Of a DNA stretch of 64,000 nucleotides, positions 29,914 to 40,119 are shown in pieces. Both the position numbers and the translations under genes were made by a program. Source of the stretch: Helicobacter anatolicus (GTDB lineage Bacteria > Campylobacterota > Campylobacteria > Campylobacterales > Helicobacteraceae). Every line of letters starts with the position of its first letter. Positions within the stretch are counted from its first letter, which is position 1. Below the pieces are notes generated by a model. It was given only the letters and a program-made list of their open reading frames with translations. It ran no database searches and was not told the origin of the DNA. The stretch spans positions 282,111 to 346,110 of the forward strand of contig NZ_JAJTMY010000002.1 in NCBI RefSeq assembly GCF_021300615.1. Direction: 5' to 3'.

Positions 29914-30459
29914 ATGAAAATTTTGGTTTTAGGCGTAGGTAATATTCTTTTTGGTGATGAGGGAATAGGGGTGCATCTTTGTAATTACTTTAAGGTAAAT
30001 TATAAGTTATACACCCAGCATCAAGTGGATTTTATCGATGGGGGGACATTGGCACAATCTTTAATTCCTGTTATTGTGGAGTATGATGAAGTGTTGATAC
30101 TTGATTGTGTGAGTGTTGATGGGGCAAAAGTTGGTGATGTATATCATTTTTCATTTACTCAAATTCCTAATATAATTACTTGGGCTGGGAGTGCGCATGA
30201 AGTGGAGATGTTGCAAACATTACGCCTAGTGGAGGCAATGGGGGATTTACCTCCAGTATATATTGTGGGAATTGTACCTTATATAATTGGAGAGGATACA
30301 ACTTTTATGCTTAGTCAAGAAATCTTGCAGGGGGTAAAAGTGATGGAACAAGTAGTTTTAGATTTTTTTAAAAAACATGAAGTTAAGTATGAAAAAATAA
30401 AGAATATTGATTTGCAAGTTATTGCTAATCATTCATTTAGGGGCGTTGATGATTTATGA
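29914..30459 (+). CDS. hydD: Hydrogenase maturation endopeptidase
   Basis: A 181-residue protease of the HyaD/HybD (M52) family that cleaves the C-terminal extension of HydB after nickel is inserted. The conserved start VLGVGNILFGDEGIGVH carries the nickel-sensing Glu; the Asp in LILDCVSVDG and the His in GSAHEVEML complete the set. The ATG directly follows the hydC stop, and the 3' end overlaps hydE by 11 bases. Confidence 0.94.
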   Translation: MKILVLGVGNILFGDEGIGVHLCNYFKVNYKLYTQHQVDFIDGGTLAQSLIPVIVEYDEVLILDCVSVDGAKVGDVYHFSFTQIPNIITWAGSAHEVEMLQTLRLVEAMGDLPPVYIVGIVPYIIGEDTTFMLSQEILQGVKVMEQVVLDFFKKHEVKYEKIKNIDLQVIANHSFRGVDDL

Positions 30460-32065
30460 ATTTAAATTTACAATTTTATACATCGATGGTTTTGATATTT
30501 TAAAGAATATTCTTTATTTTCATGTAAAACAAGCTGATTTACTGCATGCAGAGAAACTTGAGGAAAATGCAAGTGATTATGCGTTTTATAGTTTTTATAT
30601 CCAAGCATCAAAAAAAGAAATGATAGATTTTGCCGAAAAAATTTCACAAAGTATTCCTTTGTCGATTAATTTTAGTTTTGAAGAATTGAAAGAACTAGAA
30701 GAAATAGAGGGAGTGGAATTTAAAAAAAATATTGATAATTTTTATGAGGAAAATATTTTTGATGCTAAGCTGATTAAAGAAACTGGAAATATAAATTCCT
30801 TAAAAATAGTGTTTGATTGGCTTACTCATTTAAAGTACCAAAATCAAGAGATTGATACTTTTGAGGCATTTCAAGAAGTTTTACATGATTGTGTAAAAAA
30901 ACTACTTACAGAGGAATTGGTTTTAGAGACTACAAGGGGGAAGAAGATTTTAAGCCTTAATGCCTCACAGGAAAAAAATGCGGAGTTAATTTTTTGGGAT
31001 ATAGAAAATCTAAAAACTTACATGAGTACAGAAGCTTTACAAGTGCAATCTTTAGCTAGCTATGAAAAACCTATTATCGCATTAAATCCTAAGGATATTT
31101 TTAGAGAGAATTTAGGTGATCGTATATTTTGGTGTATGTTACCTTATGATTTGTTTTTGAGTGCTTTGGGTGGTATGCTTTTGCAACAAGGCATACATTA
31201 TGCATATATTTTAAGTAGTGATAAAGAAGCAGTGTTGTCTTATCATCAAAAAAAAGGTGTATCTCCTGCACAAAATATTGTGGTTTCACAAAGTGGTATA
31301 ATTTTAGATACACAAAAAGTTCAAGGAAATCCTTTTAGTATTATCAAAGCACATCAAAAAGAATTGAGGAAGTCTTTCTCAAATAAAAAAATTCAGAATC
31401 AAAAACATCTTATTGTATGTCTTAGTAAGAAAAATCCTACGCTATTTTGGATAGGAGAGAATGGGGAATACCAAAGCGCACTAAACTTTAGTTTTGAATT
31501 AAATCCAAAACTTGTATTGCAGGATATTTTGGCATATAAGGATGGAGAAAAGTTACTTAAAAATTTCTACCAAGTTTTTAAGGATACAAAAGATCGTATA
31601 GAAATTTTTAATGAAGAATATAAAAAAACATCAAATATTTTTCAGTTTTTGAGTGTTGTAGCATTTATTGCGCAATATGATAAGGAATTTAATATTGATT
31701 CTGAAAGTATTTTAAATCATGCGAGAAAATATGTAAGAGATAGGGGACCTAGGATTGATTACAAGATTGTTAAAGATGAACAACAAAATCTAAAATTAGA
31801 CTATCCAAAGATTCTGCGTTCTGTAATGAGTTTTTTGCTTGCTGGAGTAGATGAGGCAACGCTAAGTTATGGAATTTTAGATTCTATGGGAGAATTTTTT
31901 GGTAATTTTATTCAAGATCTTTGTGTGAATTTTTCTTTGCAAAATGTGTTAATTTTTGGAAGTTTGTTGGAAGAAAAGATTTTTTTAGATAAGATTTTGC
32001 ATTACATTCCAAAAAATATTTATTTGGTTTTGCCGAAGAAAGGCTATTTGGATTATTATAATTGA
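30449..32065 (+). CDS. hydE: HydE-like hydrogenase accessory protein
   Basis: A 538-residue soluble protein, placed from ATG 30449 ([14 protein letters not shown]) with TAGGGGC just before it; the frame opens further upstream but inside hydD. The central and C-terminal parts carry motifs reminiscent of HypF-like carbamoyltransferases ([13 protein letters not shown], and [14 protein letters not shown] near the end), but the acylphosphatase and zinc-finger domains of HypF are absent. In H. pylori, HydE (HP0635) is reported to be needed for hydrogenase activity; its chemistry is not known to me. Last gene of the hyd operon; the panD gene follows after seven bases. Confidence 0.82.
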   Translation: MIYEFKFTILYIDGFDILKNILYFHVKQADLLHAEKLEENASDYAFYSFYIQASKKEMIDFAEKISQSIPLSINFSFEELKELEEIEGVEFKKNIDNFYEENIFDAKLIKETGNINSLKIVFDWLTHLKYQNQEIDTFEAFQEVLHDCVKKLLTEELVLETTRGKKILSLNASQEKNAELIFWDIENLKTYMSTEALQVQSLASYEKPIIALNPKDIFRENLGDRIFWCMLPYDLFLSALGGMLLQQGIHYAYILSSDKEAVLSYHQKKGVSPAQNIVVSQSGIILDTQKVQGNPFSIIKAHQKELRKSFSNKKIQNQKHLIVCLSKKNPTLFWIGENGEYQSALNFSFELNPKLVLQDILAYKDGEKLLKNFYQVFKDTKDRIEIFNEEYKKTSNIFQFLSVVAFIAQYDKEFNIDSESILNHARKYVRDRGPRIDYKIVKDEQQNLKLDYPKILRSVMSFLLAGVDEATLSYGILDSMGEFFGNFIQDLCVNFSLQNVLIFGSLLEEKIFLDKILHYIPKNIYLVLPKKGYLDYYN

Positions 32066-32072
32066 GGTTAAT

Positions 32073-32435
32073 ATGCAAGTAGAGATGCTTTATAGTAAAA
32101 TTCATCGTGCTAGGGTGAGTGATGCAAATTTAAATTATGTTGGCTCTATCACTATAGATAGAGAACTTGCTGATGCAGCAGGATTGTTAGAGGGGATGAA
32201 AGTAGAGATTTTAAATGTTAATAATGGAGAGCGTTTTGCTACTTATGTGATTATTGGTCAGAAAAAAGGAGAAATTTGTTTAAATGGTGCAGCTGCAAGA
32301 AAGGTGGCAATCGGAGATGTTGTGATTATAGTGGCTTACGCAAGCTATGATTTTAAAGAGCTTAAGGATTATAAACCAAAGATTGTTTTAGTTGATGAAA
32401 ATAATGCAATTTCTGCAATACATCATAAAATATAA
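32073..32435 (+). CDS. panD: Aspartate 1-decarboxylase precursor
   Basis: Makes beta-alanine from aspartate for pantothenate and CoA. The 120-residue proenzyme has the self-cleavage site YVGSITID; Ser becomes the pyruvoyl group. The [18 protein letters not shown] block is typical. AGG-type ribosome site in TTGAGGTTAATATG. It begins seven bases after hydE, so it may be read through from the hyd operon. Confidence 0.95.
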   Translation: MQVEMLYSKIHRARVSDANLNYVGSITIDRELADAAGLLEGMKVEILNVNNGERFATYVIIGQKKGEICLNGAAARKVAIGDVVIIVAYASYDFKELKDYKPKIVLVDENNAISAIHHKI

Positions 32436-32446
32436 AGGATATAGAA

Positions 32447-32743
32447 ATGTTTGATGCACAAGGTTTAAAAGATTTGCTAGGTAATATGCAAAAAAGTGTA
32501 AATGATCTAGAAGAGAAAACAAAGAGTAATATTTATACAGCAAAAAGTGCTGGAGGATTAGTGAGTGTAACCATGAATGGTGCTGGAGAATTAATTGATT
32601 TGAGTATTGATGATAGTTTGCTAGAAGATAAAGAATCTTTGCAGATTTTATTAATGAGTGCCTTAAATGATGTTTATAAAAATGTCGATGAGGGTAGAAA
32701 GAGCATGGCGATGAATTTATTTGGTGATGTAAAGCTGTTTTAA
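32447..32743 (+). CDS. YbaB/EbfC nucleoid-associated protein
   Basis: A 98-residue DNA-binding protein of the YbaB family ([37 protein letters not shown]). Such proteins are small dimers that coat DNA. AAAGGATAT ribosome site 12 bases after panD; its stop overlaps the next ATG (TAATG). H. pylori HP0035 follows panD (HP0034) in the same way, by recollection. Confidence 0.92.
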   Translation: MFDAQGLKDLLGNMQKSVNDLEEKTKSNIYTAKSAGGLVSVTMNGAGELIDLSIDDSLLEDKESLQILLMSALNDVYKNVDEGRKSMAMNLFGDVKLF

Positions 32744-33783
32744 TGCATAGAGTTCTTTGCTATTTTTTATTTTTTGTGTATTTAGCACAAGGGTATGATT
32801 TTTCTTATTGTCAAAAGCGTTATGAAGAAATAACTTTAAAATTTAATAAAAATATTTATGCAGTTCCTATCTTTTACAAAAACAAAACTTATTTTATTAT
32901 ACATTCATTTGCTCCTTTGCGTGATAAAAAAATTATTAAGCATGATCCTTTTATAGGGCTTTATCTCATAGAATCTGATAAGAATATTCGAGGTTATTTA
33001 TTACGCAATATTGATCAAACAGCCTTTGAAATTGAAGTAAGTGTGTTAAATCATCAAGAAAAAATACCTACTAAAATTATAAGAAAACAAAATGGATTAT
33101 TAGATTTTGCAAAGCTTAGAGATAAATCTATGGGTGCGAATCAAGTTGTTAGTAATATTTGCTATCAAATTTATGGGATTACTACAGAAAATGGAGATTT
33201 TGTAACCAAGCCTTATATCGAGCGTTTTTTATCACAAGATAAGCCTTATTATGGTGATATTGGAGTAAGGATACAAGGAAGGGAGATTATACAAATTGAC
33301 CCATTTTTTCCAAACAATCCCTTTTTACCCGGAGATAGAATTATAAAAATTGGGAAGCAAGCATTGCTTAAAAATGTAAATTTAGAATGGAGTATTGTAA
33401 ATCTTATATTTGATAAACCTGTAGAGATTTTGGTGGAGCGTAAAAAAGGACAAAAAAATATTACAAAATCTTTTGTAGTTAATGTAGGTCAGAGATATGG
33501 TGGGTTTTTATTGCAAGATAGCTTTTTTGAAAGCCAAGGGATAAAAATTAATAAAAATCTAAAAATTATACGCGCAAATGATAATTTAAAAAATGGTTTA
33601 GAAAAATTAAATGTGGGAGATAAGATTGTTTGGATTGACAAAATTTCACCTTTTGATTTAGAAGGTGATTTTTTTTATAATGTGCGTGAGTTATTGATGC
33701 GTGCATTTTTAAAGCATGGTTTTATAGAATTATTAGTAGATCGCAATGGTTTTCAATTTTATCTAAAAGTTTATCCGAGGTGA
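32743..33783 (+). CDS. Periplasmic PDZ-like protein
   Basis: A 346-residue protein with a short signal peptide (HRVLCYFLFFVYLAQG) and no other membrane helix. The C-terminal two thirds look like two PDZ-type modules (IDPFFPNNPFLPGDRIIKIGKQ and NDNLKNGLEKLNVGDKIVWIDK), the first preceded by a GDIGVRIQGREI strand. No protease catalytic motif is visible. The same kind of protein follows ybaB in Helicobacter and Campylobacter; function unknown. It starts within the ybaB stop and ends three bases before ispA. Confidence 0.75.
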   Translation: MHRVLCYFLFFVYLAQGYDFSYCQKRYEEITLKFNKNIYAVPIFYKNKTYFIIHSFAPLRDKKIIKHDPFIGLYLIESDKNIRGYLLRNIDQTAFEIEVSVLNHQEKIPTKIIRKQNGLLDFAKLRDKSMGANQVVSNICYQIYGITTENGDFVTKPYIERFLSQDKPYYGDIGVRIQGREIIQIDPFFPNNPFLPGDRIIKIGKQALLKNVNLEWSIVNLIFDKPVEILVERKKGQKNITKSFVVNVGQRYGGFLLQDSFFESQGIKINKNLKIIRANDNLKNGLEKLNVGDKIVWIDKISPFDLEGDFFYNVRELLMRAFLKHGFIELLVDRNGFQFYLKVYPR

Positions 33784-33786
33784 AAA

Positions 33787-34653
33787 ATGGATTATGAAAA
33801 GGTATTAAAAGATTTTGAAGAGTTTTTGCAGAATTATCCTCTTGATTTTGAAGGATTTCATCCTTATTTTCAAAAGGCATTTTGGGAGATGCTTTTAAAT
33901 GGCGGTAAAAGGTTTAGACCTGCTTTGCTTTTAGCAGTTGTAGAATCTTATGCTCCTGTGTTATTAAAAAATGCTTTTTTACCAGCACTAGCTTTGGAAT
34001 GTTTGCATACTTATTCTTTAATACATGATGATTTACCTTGTATGGACAACGCAGATTTAAGAAGAGGTCATCCTACTTTGCATAAAACTTATGATATTAC
34101 TACAGCTACTTTAGTGGGCGATGGTTTAAATACTTTTAGTTTTTATCTTCTTACACAAGCAAGACTAAGTCCTGAAAATAAACTTAAAATGATTGAGGTT
34201 TTGAGTACAAATGGTGGAGTAGGGGGGATGATTATAGGGCAGGCAATGGATTGTTATTTTGAGAATCAAAAACTACCTTTGGAAAAACTTTATCTTATTC
34301 ATCTTAATAAGACTGCAAAACTTATTGCAACAAGTTTGTATATGGGTGGATTAGTTGTAAATTTAGATCAAAAAAGTTTGCATAATCTTTATAATTTTGG
34401 GATTACTTTGGGAATATTTTTTCAAGTGCGTGATGATATTATTGATTGCGTACATACACAAGAAGAAGCAGGTAAAACGACACAAAATGATTCCTATAAA
34501 AATAGTTATGTGAATTTATTGGGACTTGATGGTGCTAGAGATGAGCTGAAGAGATTAAAAGAAACACTTTTGCAAGAAATGGAAAAATTTCCAGAAAAAT
34601 TGCAACAAAATCTTCAATGGCTTTTGAAGAAGTATTTTAAGGATGAAATATGA
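33787..34653 (+). CDS. ispA: Polyprenyl (farnesyl/geranylgeranyl) diphosphate synthase
   Basis: Condenses isopentenyl diphosphate with allylic diphosphates to give farnesyl diphosphate for quinone side chains and undecaprenyl carriers. The 288-residue protein has the GGKRFRPALL start, the first Asp-rich motif DDLPCMDNADLRRGHPT, the second DDIID, and QAMDC, all as in the short-chain class. Product length is inferred from family only. Overlaps surE by four bases (ATGA); ispA-surE is also adjacent in H. pylori (HP0929-HP0930). Confidence 0.93.
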   Translation: MDYEKVLKDFEEFLQNYPLDFEGFHPYFQKAFWEMLLNGGKRFRPALLLAVVESYAPVLLKNAFLPALALECLHTYSLIHDDLPCMDNADLRRGHPTLHKTYDITTATLVGDGLNTFSFYLLTQARLSPENKLKMIEVLSTNGGVGGMIIGQAMDCYFENQKLPLEKLYLIHLNKTAKLIATSLYMGGLVVNLDQKSLHNLYNFGITLGIFFQVRDDIIDCVHTQEEAGKTTQNDSYKNSYVNLLGLDGARDELKRLKETLLQEMEKFPEKLQQNLQWLLKKYFKDEI

Positions 34654-35432
34654 AAAAAATATTATTAACAAATGATGATGGGTTTGATTCTAATGGATTA
34701 TTAGCATTAAAAGAGGCTTTGAGTGATATTGCTCAAGTATTAATTGTGGCACCCGCAAGAGAAAAATCTGCTTGTGGACATGGTTTATGTCTTACGCAAC
34801 CTTTGAAGTTTATTAAAGTAGATGATGATTTTTATAAGCTTGATGATGGTGGTCCCACGGATTGTGTTTATTTGGCATTAAATGCAATTTATAAAGATGG
34901 TAAAAAACCTGATTTAGTGATTTCAGGAATTAATTTGGGTTCAAATATGGGAGAAGATACAACCTATTCAGGAACGCTTGCAGGAGCTATGGAAGGGGTA
35001 ATACAAGGGGTTCCATCAATTGCTATTTCACAAGTTATGCGAGATAAAAATCTCTCTAGTGAATTTGATTTTGCACTTGCTAAAAAAGTAATTAGAGAAT
35101 TGGTAGAAAAAATTTTTAACAACTCCTTTCCTTTGGGAGATAGAAAATTATTAAATGTTAATGTACCTCAGATTGGTATAGAAAAATTTAAGGGGTATAA
35201 AATCACTCAAAAGGGATATCGGCTTTATACAAATAATGCACATTTAAATAGGGATCCTAGGGGCAATGAGTATTATTGGTTAGGTTTGCAACCATTAGCA
35301 TGGCGTGAGCGAGGAGGAGTGTCTTCAGATTTTGCTGCAACAAAAGAAGGGTATGTTTCTATTACACCTATTACTTTAAATCTTACAAGTTATGAAGATA
35401 TAGCAATGCTAGAAGGGTGGCTAGGTGAGTGA
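34650..35432 (+). CDS. surE: 5'/3'-nucleotidase SurE
   Basis: Metal-dependent nucleoside-monophosphate phosphatase. The 260-residue protein starts with the metal site LLTNDDGFDSNG and contains VAPAREKSACGHG, GGPTDCVYLALN and SGINLGSNMGEDTTYSGTLAGA (split), all characteristic. It is coupled to yejA through a GTGA overlap. Confidence 0.95.
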   Translation: MKKILLTNDDGFDSNGLLALKEALSDIAQVLIVAPAREKSACGHGLCLTQPLKFIKVDDDFYKLDDGGPTDCVYLALNAIYKDGKKPDLVISGINLGSNMGEDTTYSGTLAGAMEGVIQGVPSIAISQVMRDKNLSSEFDFALAKKVIRELVEKIFNNSFPLGDRKLLNVNVPQIGIEKFKGYKITQKGYRLYTNNAHLNRDPRGNEYYWLGLQPLAWRERGGVSSDFAATKEGYVSITPITLNLTSYEDIAMLEGWLGE

Positions 35433-37207
35433 AAAAAATCCTTATTATTTGTCTTTTTTTAGGGCAATTTTTTGCTAACCCTTTTCTTTCGTTAGATGGA
35501 AAGGTAAAATATCCTTCTTTAAAGCACTTTGAATATGTTAATCCTGATGCCAAAAAAGGTGGGGTGTTTAGAAATTATGCATTGGGGAGTTTTGATAGTC
35601 TTAATCCATTTTTATTGCAAGGTAATCCCGCACAAGGTTTGGAACTTTTGTATGATACTTTGATGGTGCAAAGCCTTGATGAGCCTTATAGTCAGTATGG
35701 ATTATTGGCAGATGATGTCCAGGTAGCAAAGGATTTTTATTCTGTGACTTTTCATATTAACCCTTTAGCAAGATTTCATGATGGTGTGCCTGTGAGTGCA
35801 GAAGATGTGAAATTTAGTTTTGATATTTTAAGAGAAAAAGGTTCTGTAATTTTTCGGCAATATTATGCAGATGTCAAAGAGGCGATAATTTTAGACAAAC
35901 AAACTATAAAATTTATTTTTAAAACTAATAAAAATCGTGAATTACCGCTAATTTTGGGACAATTGCAAATTTTACCTAAACATTTTTATGGAAAAAATCA
36001 TGAATTTGATAAAGATGTTTTACAAAAACCGCTAGGTAGTGGTCCTTATTTTATTGCATCTTTTGATATAGGTAAAAAAATTACTTATGAGCGCAATAAG
36101 AATTATTGGGCTAAGAATCTACCTGTAGTAAGGGGAATGTATAATTTTGATTTTATAGTTTATGAATATTATAAAGATGAAAGTGTGGCACTTAAGGCAT
36201 TTTTAAAGGGGGATTATGATTGGCGTTTAGAGAGTACAGCAAAACTTTGGGCACGCGGATATACAGGTAGGCTTATTAAAGAAGAAAAGATAAAAAAAGT
36301 TATGTTAAAAAATGGATTTCCTAGCGGTATGCAAGGGTTTTTTATGAATACTAGGAGAGAGGTTTTTAAAAACCCCTTAGTGCGAGAAGCATTATTATAT
36401 GCCTTTGATGGGGAATGGAGCAATAAAAATTTATTTTTTTCTCAATATCAAAGAACACTAAGTTATTTTGATAATTCTGTTTATGCTATGCAAAACATCA
36501 TTAGCGAAGATGAAAAAAAGGTGCTAGAGCCTTATATGCAGATTCTAGATAAGAAATATCCTCGCTTACTAAAAGAGGCTTTTGTAATACCAAGGACAGA
36601 TGGAGCAAAAAAGATAGGTGAGAATAAAAGAGAAAATCTTAAATATGCAAGAGATTTATTAAAAAAAGCAGGATATGAAATTAAGGATTTTAAACTAGTG
36701 AATATAAAGACGGGAAAACCTTTTGTTTTTACCTTGACTTTAAATAATCCTGCTTTTGAGAGACTGGCTTTGAGTTTTGCAAAAAACTTGGAGATTTTGG
36801 GGATTGATATGCAAATTGAAGTGGTAGATTCTTCGCGTTATGCAAATTTGGTGAGGAACTTTGATTATGACATGATTGTTGGTGTGATTGGACAATCACT
36901 TTTTCCAGGTAATGAGCAAATGTATTATTGGGGGAGTAAGAGCGCAGATATGCCAGGGAGTCGTAATTATTCTGGAATCAAAGATGAAATGATTGATGAT
37001 TTGATTAAAAGATTAATTAATGCAAAAGATAATCAAGAGCAAATTATTATTACCAGGGTGTTAGATCGTGTTCTTTCTTGGGGTTTTTATGTGATTCCAC
37101 ATTTTTATTTACCTTCATATCGTATTGCATATGCTAAAAAAATTATGATGCCAAAAATTTTACCTCAATATGGAGTTGATCCTAATACTTGGTGGATGGA
37201 GGAGTGA
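35429..37207 (+). CDS. yejA: Peptide ABC transporter substrate-binding protein (YejA type)
   Basis: A 592-residue periplasmic binding protein of the SBP_bac_5 family. A GTG start overlaps the surE stop. The signal peptide is [16 protein letters not shown], then [18 protein letters not shown] and the [26 protein letters not shown] (split) region typical of YejA and of Helicobacter OppA (HP1252). No lipobox, so it is free in the periplasm. Its permease YejB follows with a one-base overlap; the second permease and ATPase are 13 kb away at 50522-53043. Confidence 0.9.
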   Translation: MKKILIICLFLGQFFANPFLSLDGKVKYPSLKHFEYVNPDAKKGGVFRNYALGSFDSLNPFLLQGNPAQGLELLYDTLMVQSLDEPYSQYGLLADDVQVAKDFYSVTFHINPLARFHDGVPVSAEDVKFSFDILREKGSVIFRQYYADVKEAIILDKQTIKFIFKTNKNRELPLILGQLQILPKHFYGKNHEFDKDVLQKPLGSGPYFIASFDIGKKITYERNKNYWAKNLPVVRGMYNFDFIVYEYYKDESVALKAFLKGDYDWRLESTAKLWARGYTGRLIKEEKIKKVMLKNGFPSGMQGFFMNTRREVFKNPLVREALLYAFDGEWSNKNLFFSQYQRTLSYFDNSVYAMQNIISEDEKKVLEPYMQILDKKYPRLLKEAFVIPRTDGAKKIGENKRENLKYARDLLKKAGYEIKDFKLVNIKTGKPFVFTLTLNNPAFERLALSFAKNLEILGIDMQIEVVDSSRYANLVRNFDYDMIVGVIGQSLFPGNEQMYYWGSKSADMPGSRNYSGIKDEMIDDLIKRLINAKDNQEQIIITRVLDRVLSWGFYVIPHFYLPSYRIAYAKKIMMPKILPQYGVDPNTWWMEE

Positions 37208-38259
37208 TGTATTCTTATATCTTCAAGCGTTTACTGCTAATCTTCCCCACACTTTTTGGAATCTTAAGTATTAATTTTTTTATTATTCAACTTTCTCCTG
37301 GAGGGCCGGTTGAGCAAATGATAAATAAAATTGATTCTTTGCAAAATCAAACAGAAGTACATAATTCTAGTGCAAAAATTGGTGCTTATCGTGGTGCTAG
37401 TGGAGTTGATGCAGAAGCTTTAGAAGAGATTAAAAAAATGTATGGGTTTGATAAGCCTATTTTAGAGCGTTATGTTTTAATGCTTAAAAATTATTTGCAA
37501 TTTGATTTTGGTAGAAGTTATTATCGTCAAATTAGTGTAATTGATCTTATTAAGGAAAAAATGCCTGTCTCTATAAGTCTTGGGGTTTTTAGCACATTGA
37601 TTGTTTATCTTTTAGGGATTCCTTTGGGGATTTTTAAGGCATATAGAGATGGTGGTAGATGGGATATTTTAAGTAGTGTTTTGATTATTTTTGCAAATGC
37701 TATTCCTGTGTTTTTATTTGGAATCTTGCTGATTGTATTATTTGCTAGTGGAAATTATTGGGATCTTTTCCCTTTAAGGGGCTTGGTAAGTGATAATTTT
37801 GCAGAGTTAAGTACTTGGGGAAAAATAAAAGATTATTTATGGCATTTAGTTTTACCGGTTACATGTCTTAGTATTGGAGGATTTGCAACATTGGTTTTAT
37901 TAGTGAAAAATTCTTTTTTAGATGAGATGCAGAAATATTATGTAACTTATTTAAGAATTAAGGGTGTTGGGGAGCAAAAAATTTTATATAAACATATTTT
38001 TAGAAATGCGATGTTGCTTGTAATTTCTTCATTTCCGGTGGTATTTTTAGGAATGTTTTTTTCGGGATCTTTATTAATTGAGATATTGTTTAGTCTTGAT
38101 GGATTAGGACTTTTAGGGTATGATAGCCTATTACATCGTGATTATCCTGTTGTATTTGGGACATTGTATATTTTTACATTGCTTGGGTTGCTTGCAAGTC
38201 TGATTAGTGATATTTTATATGTTGTGGTGGATCCACGCATTCATTTTAATAAAAACTAA
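37207..38259 (+). CDS. yejB: Peptide ABC transporter permease (YejB type)
   Basis: A 350-residue inner-membrane permease of the DppB/OppB class. The start is taken at ATG 37207 ([18 protein letters not shown]), overlapping the yejA stop in TGATG and following GGATGGAGGA; an in-frame TTG at 37189 has no such site. Six or so helices, a long first periplasmic loop (about residues 35-105), the EAA-like ATPase contact loop ([21 protein letters not shown]), and the terminal [15 protein letters not shown] motif are visible. Confidence 0.92.
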   Translation: MYSYIFKRLLLIFPTLFGILSINFFIIQLSPGGPVEQMINKIDSLQNQTEVHNSSAKIGAYRGASGVDAEALEEIKKMYGFDKPILERYVLMLKNYLQFDFGRSYYRQISVIDLIKEKMPVSISLGVFSTLIVYLLGIPLGIFKAYRDGGRWDILSSVLIIFANAIPVFLFGILLIVLFASGNYWDLFPLRGLVSDNFAELSTWGKIKDYLWHLVLPVTCLSIGGFATLVLLVKNSFLDEMQKYYVTYLRIKGVGEQKILYKHIFRNAMLLVISSFPVVFLGMFFSGSLLIEILFSLDGLGLLGYDSLLHRDYPVVFGTLYIFTLLGLLASLISDILYVVVDPRIHFNKN

Positions 38260-38270
38260 AGGTAGGTAAA

Positions 38271-39539
38271 GTGAAAGAGATTGGAGTAGGCATTATTGGG
38301 GTGGGTGTCGTAGGAAGTAGTGTTGTAAAGATTTTACGAGAAAATGAAGAGATTATTAGTGCAAGAATTGGTGCAAAACTTGTAGTCAAAAGAGGAGTGG
38401 TTAAGAATATCTCTAAAGCTCGTGATGTAGTTTTATCTCTGGATACTGATGAAGATGCATTGATTAATGATCCTAATGTGCAAATTGTTGTGGAATTAAT
38501 GGGTGGTGTTGATGATGCGTATAGAATTGCTAAAAAGGTTTTAAAAAGTAATAAGAGTTTGGTAACTGCAAATAAAGCAATGCTTGCTTATTATCGCTAT
38601 GAGCTTGAACAGATTGCAAAAGATAACTTTATTGGTTTTGAGGCAAGTGTATGTGGAGGTATCCCTATTATTAAGGCTCTTAAAGATGGATTAAGCGCAA
38701 ATCATATTCTTTCTTTGCGAGGGATTTTAAATGGTACGAGTAACTATATTCTTTCACAAATGAGTCAACAAAAAATTAGTTTTGAAGCTGCGCTAAAGAG
38801 TGCACAGAATCTAGGATATGCTGAAGCAGATCCTAGTTTGGATATTAATGGTCAAGATGCAGGACATAAGCTTTTAATACTTGCATCTTTGGCGTATGGT
38901 ATCAATGCAAAACCAGAAGAGATTATTATTGAAGGAATTACGAAAATTCACGGAGATGATATTGTTTTTGCACAAGATTTTGGATTTGTGATCAAACTTT
39001 TGGGAATTGCAAAAAAAGTTCATAATGAAGTGGAGTTGAGAGTACACCCTGTTCTCATTGATGAAAATAAAATGCTTGCAAAAGTAGATGGGGTAATGAA
39101 TGCTATTAGTGTAATTGGAGATTGTGTAGGTGAAACATTGTATTATGGTGCTGGTGCGGGGGGAGATGCAACTGCTAGTGCTGTGATTAGTGATTTAATT
39201 GAGATTGCTAGAGGTAAAAATTCTGCAATGCTTGGCTTTGAAAAAGATCATTTTTCTTTGAAGCTTAGGGACAAAGGTTGTATTCAAAGTCGTTATTATT
39301 TAAGAATGAGTGCTTTTGATCGTGTAGGGGTTTTGACAAAAATTGCGGGAATTTTGAGCGAGAATAATATTTCTGTTGAGATGTTTTTACAAAAGCAGGC
39401 AAAAGATGAGATTGTTAGATTGTGTATTATTACTCATATTAGTTTGGAAGCAGATATAGTTCTTGCTCTGCAGAAAATTGATCAGCAGGAGTTTATTGTT
39501 GAGGAATCGTTTTTTATAAGAATTGAAGATTTTAAGTAA
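38271..39539 (+). CDS. hom: Homoserine dehydrogenase
   Basis: Reduces aspartate semialdehyde to homoserine for threonine and methionine. The 422-residue protein starts at GTG 38271 after AAAGGTAGG: NAD(P) loop GVGVVGSSV, VTANKAMLAYY, the catalytic AEADPSLDINGQDAGHK block and a C-terminal ACT domain (about residues 345-422) that may sense threonine. In H. pylori hom is followed directly by the yraN-trxA-trxB genes; here two transporter genes intervene. Confidence 0.96.
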   Translation: MKEIGVGIIGVGVVGSSVVKILRENEEIISARIGAKLVVKRGVVKNISKARDVVLSLDTDEDALINDPNVQIVVELMGGVDDAYRIAKKVLKSNKSLVTANKAMLAYYRYELEQIAKDNFIGFEASVCGGIPIIKALKDGLSANHILSLRGILNGTSNYILSQMSQQKISFEAALKSAQNLGYAEADPSLDINGQDAGHKLLILASLAYGINAKPEEIIIEGITKIHGDDIVFAQDFGFVIKLLGIAKKVHNEVELRVHPVLIDENKMLAKVDGVMNAISVIGDCVGETLYYGAGAGGDATASAVISDLIEIARGKNSAMLGFEKDHFSLKLRDKGCIQSRYYLRMSAFDRVGVLTKIAGILSENNISVEMFLQKQAKDEIVRLCIITHISLEADIVLALQKIDQQEFIVEESFFIRIEDFK

Positions 39540-40119
39540 TTTTTATTAATAATTGATGTTTGCTGTATGCTTAAGGTCTTTAGGAAGGGGTGGTATTATT
39601 TTATTTTCCTTGTATGTGTATTAAGCAAAAAGTAGGCAAAAAAAGAAAAAATGATAATTTTTATCTTGATTTCTAAAACAAAAAACTATTTTTAAACTCA
39701 AAAAATTACAAATAATTAACAATCACAGTGAATTTTTAAAGCTAGGAAGAAATAAAAAATATTTAGTAGAATTTATTTTGATTTTATTTGCACTTGTGTA
39801 AGCACTAAAGATAGCGCTTATATGAAAATCTTAAAAATCTTTACATTTTCTTGGTCTTGTAAAAAATAAAGAATAATAAAAATCTATATATTTACATCTT
39901 TATTATTTTTAATAAATATTAAGGTTTGTGGTAATTGGCCCATGTTTTTTTTTATTTTTAGCAAGTATATAAGGAATTATAGTAACGTATTTAATTATAA
40001 ATATAATTTTAAATGTAACTTTTTAACTCAAGATAAAAAATAATTATAATTAATAAAATATTTTTTTCTTTTTTATAATAAAAATTGATACTATTGAGGA
40101 ATTATCTATTGGAGAAGAA
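39540..40119. other. 580-base AT-rich intergenic region
   Basis: No ORF, tRNA or recognisable RNA is seen. It holds a GATAA-TTT-TTATC palindrome (39653-39665), a T9 run near 39945, and a likely -10 (TATAAT, 40074-40079) with a GGAGA ribosome site for the downstream transporter. The remainder is low-complexity A/T sequence. No clear terminator follows hom. Confidence 0.6.
40074..40079 (+). promoter_or_regulatory. Putative -10 of MHS transporter gene
   Basis: TATAAT 41 bases before the ATG, at the end of a T-rich stretch. Confidence 0.5.

Noticed and set aside
39799..39820. TAAGC/GCTTA inverted repeat in the hom downstream region as an operator
   Set aside because: Arms of only five bases and no nearby start; not distinguishable from chance.
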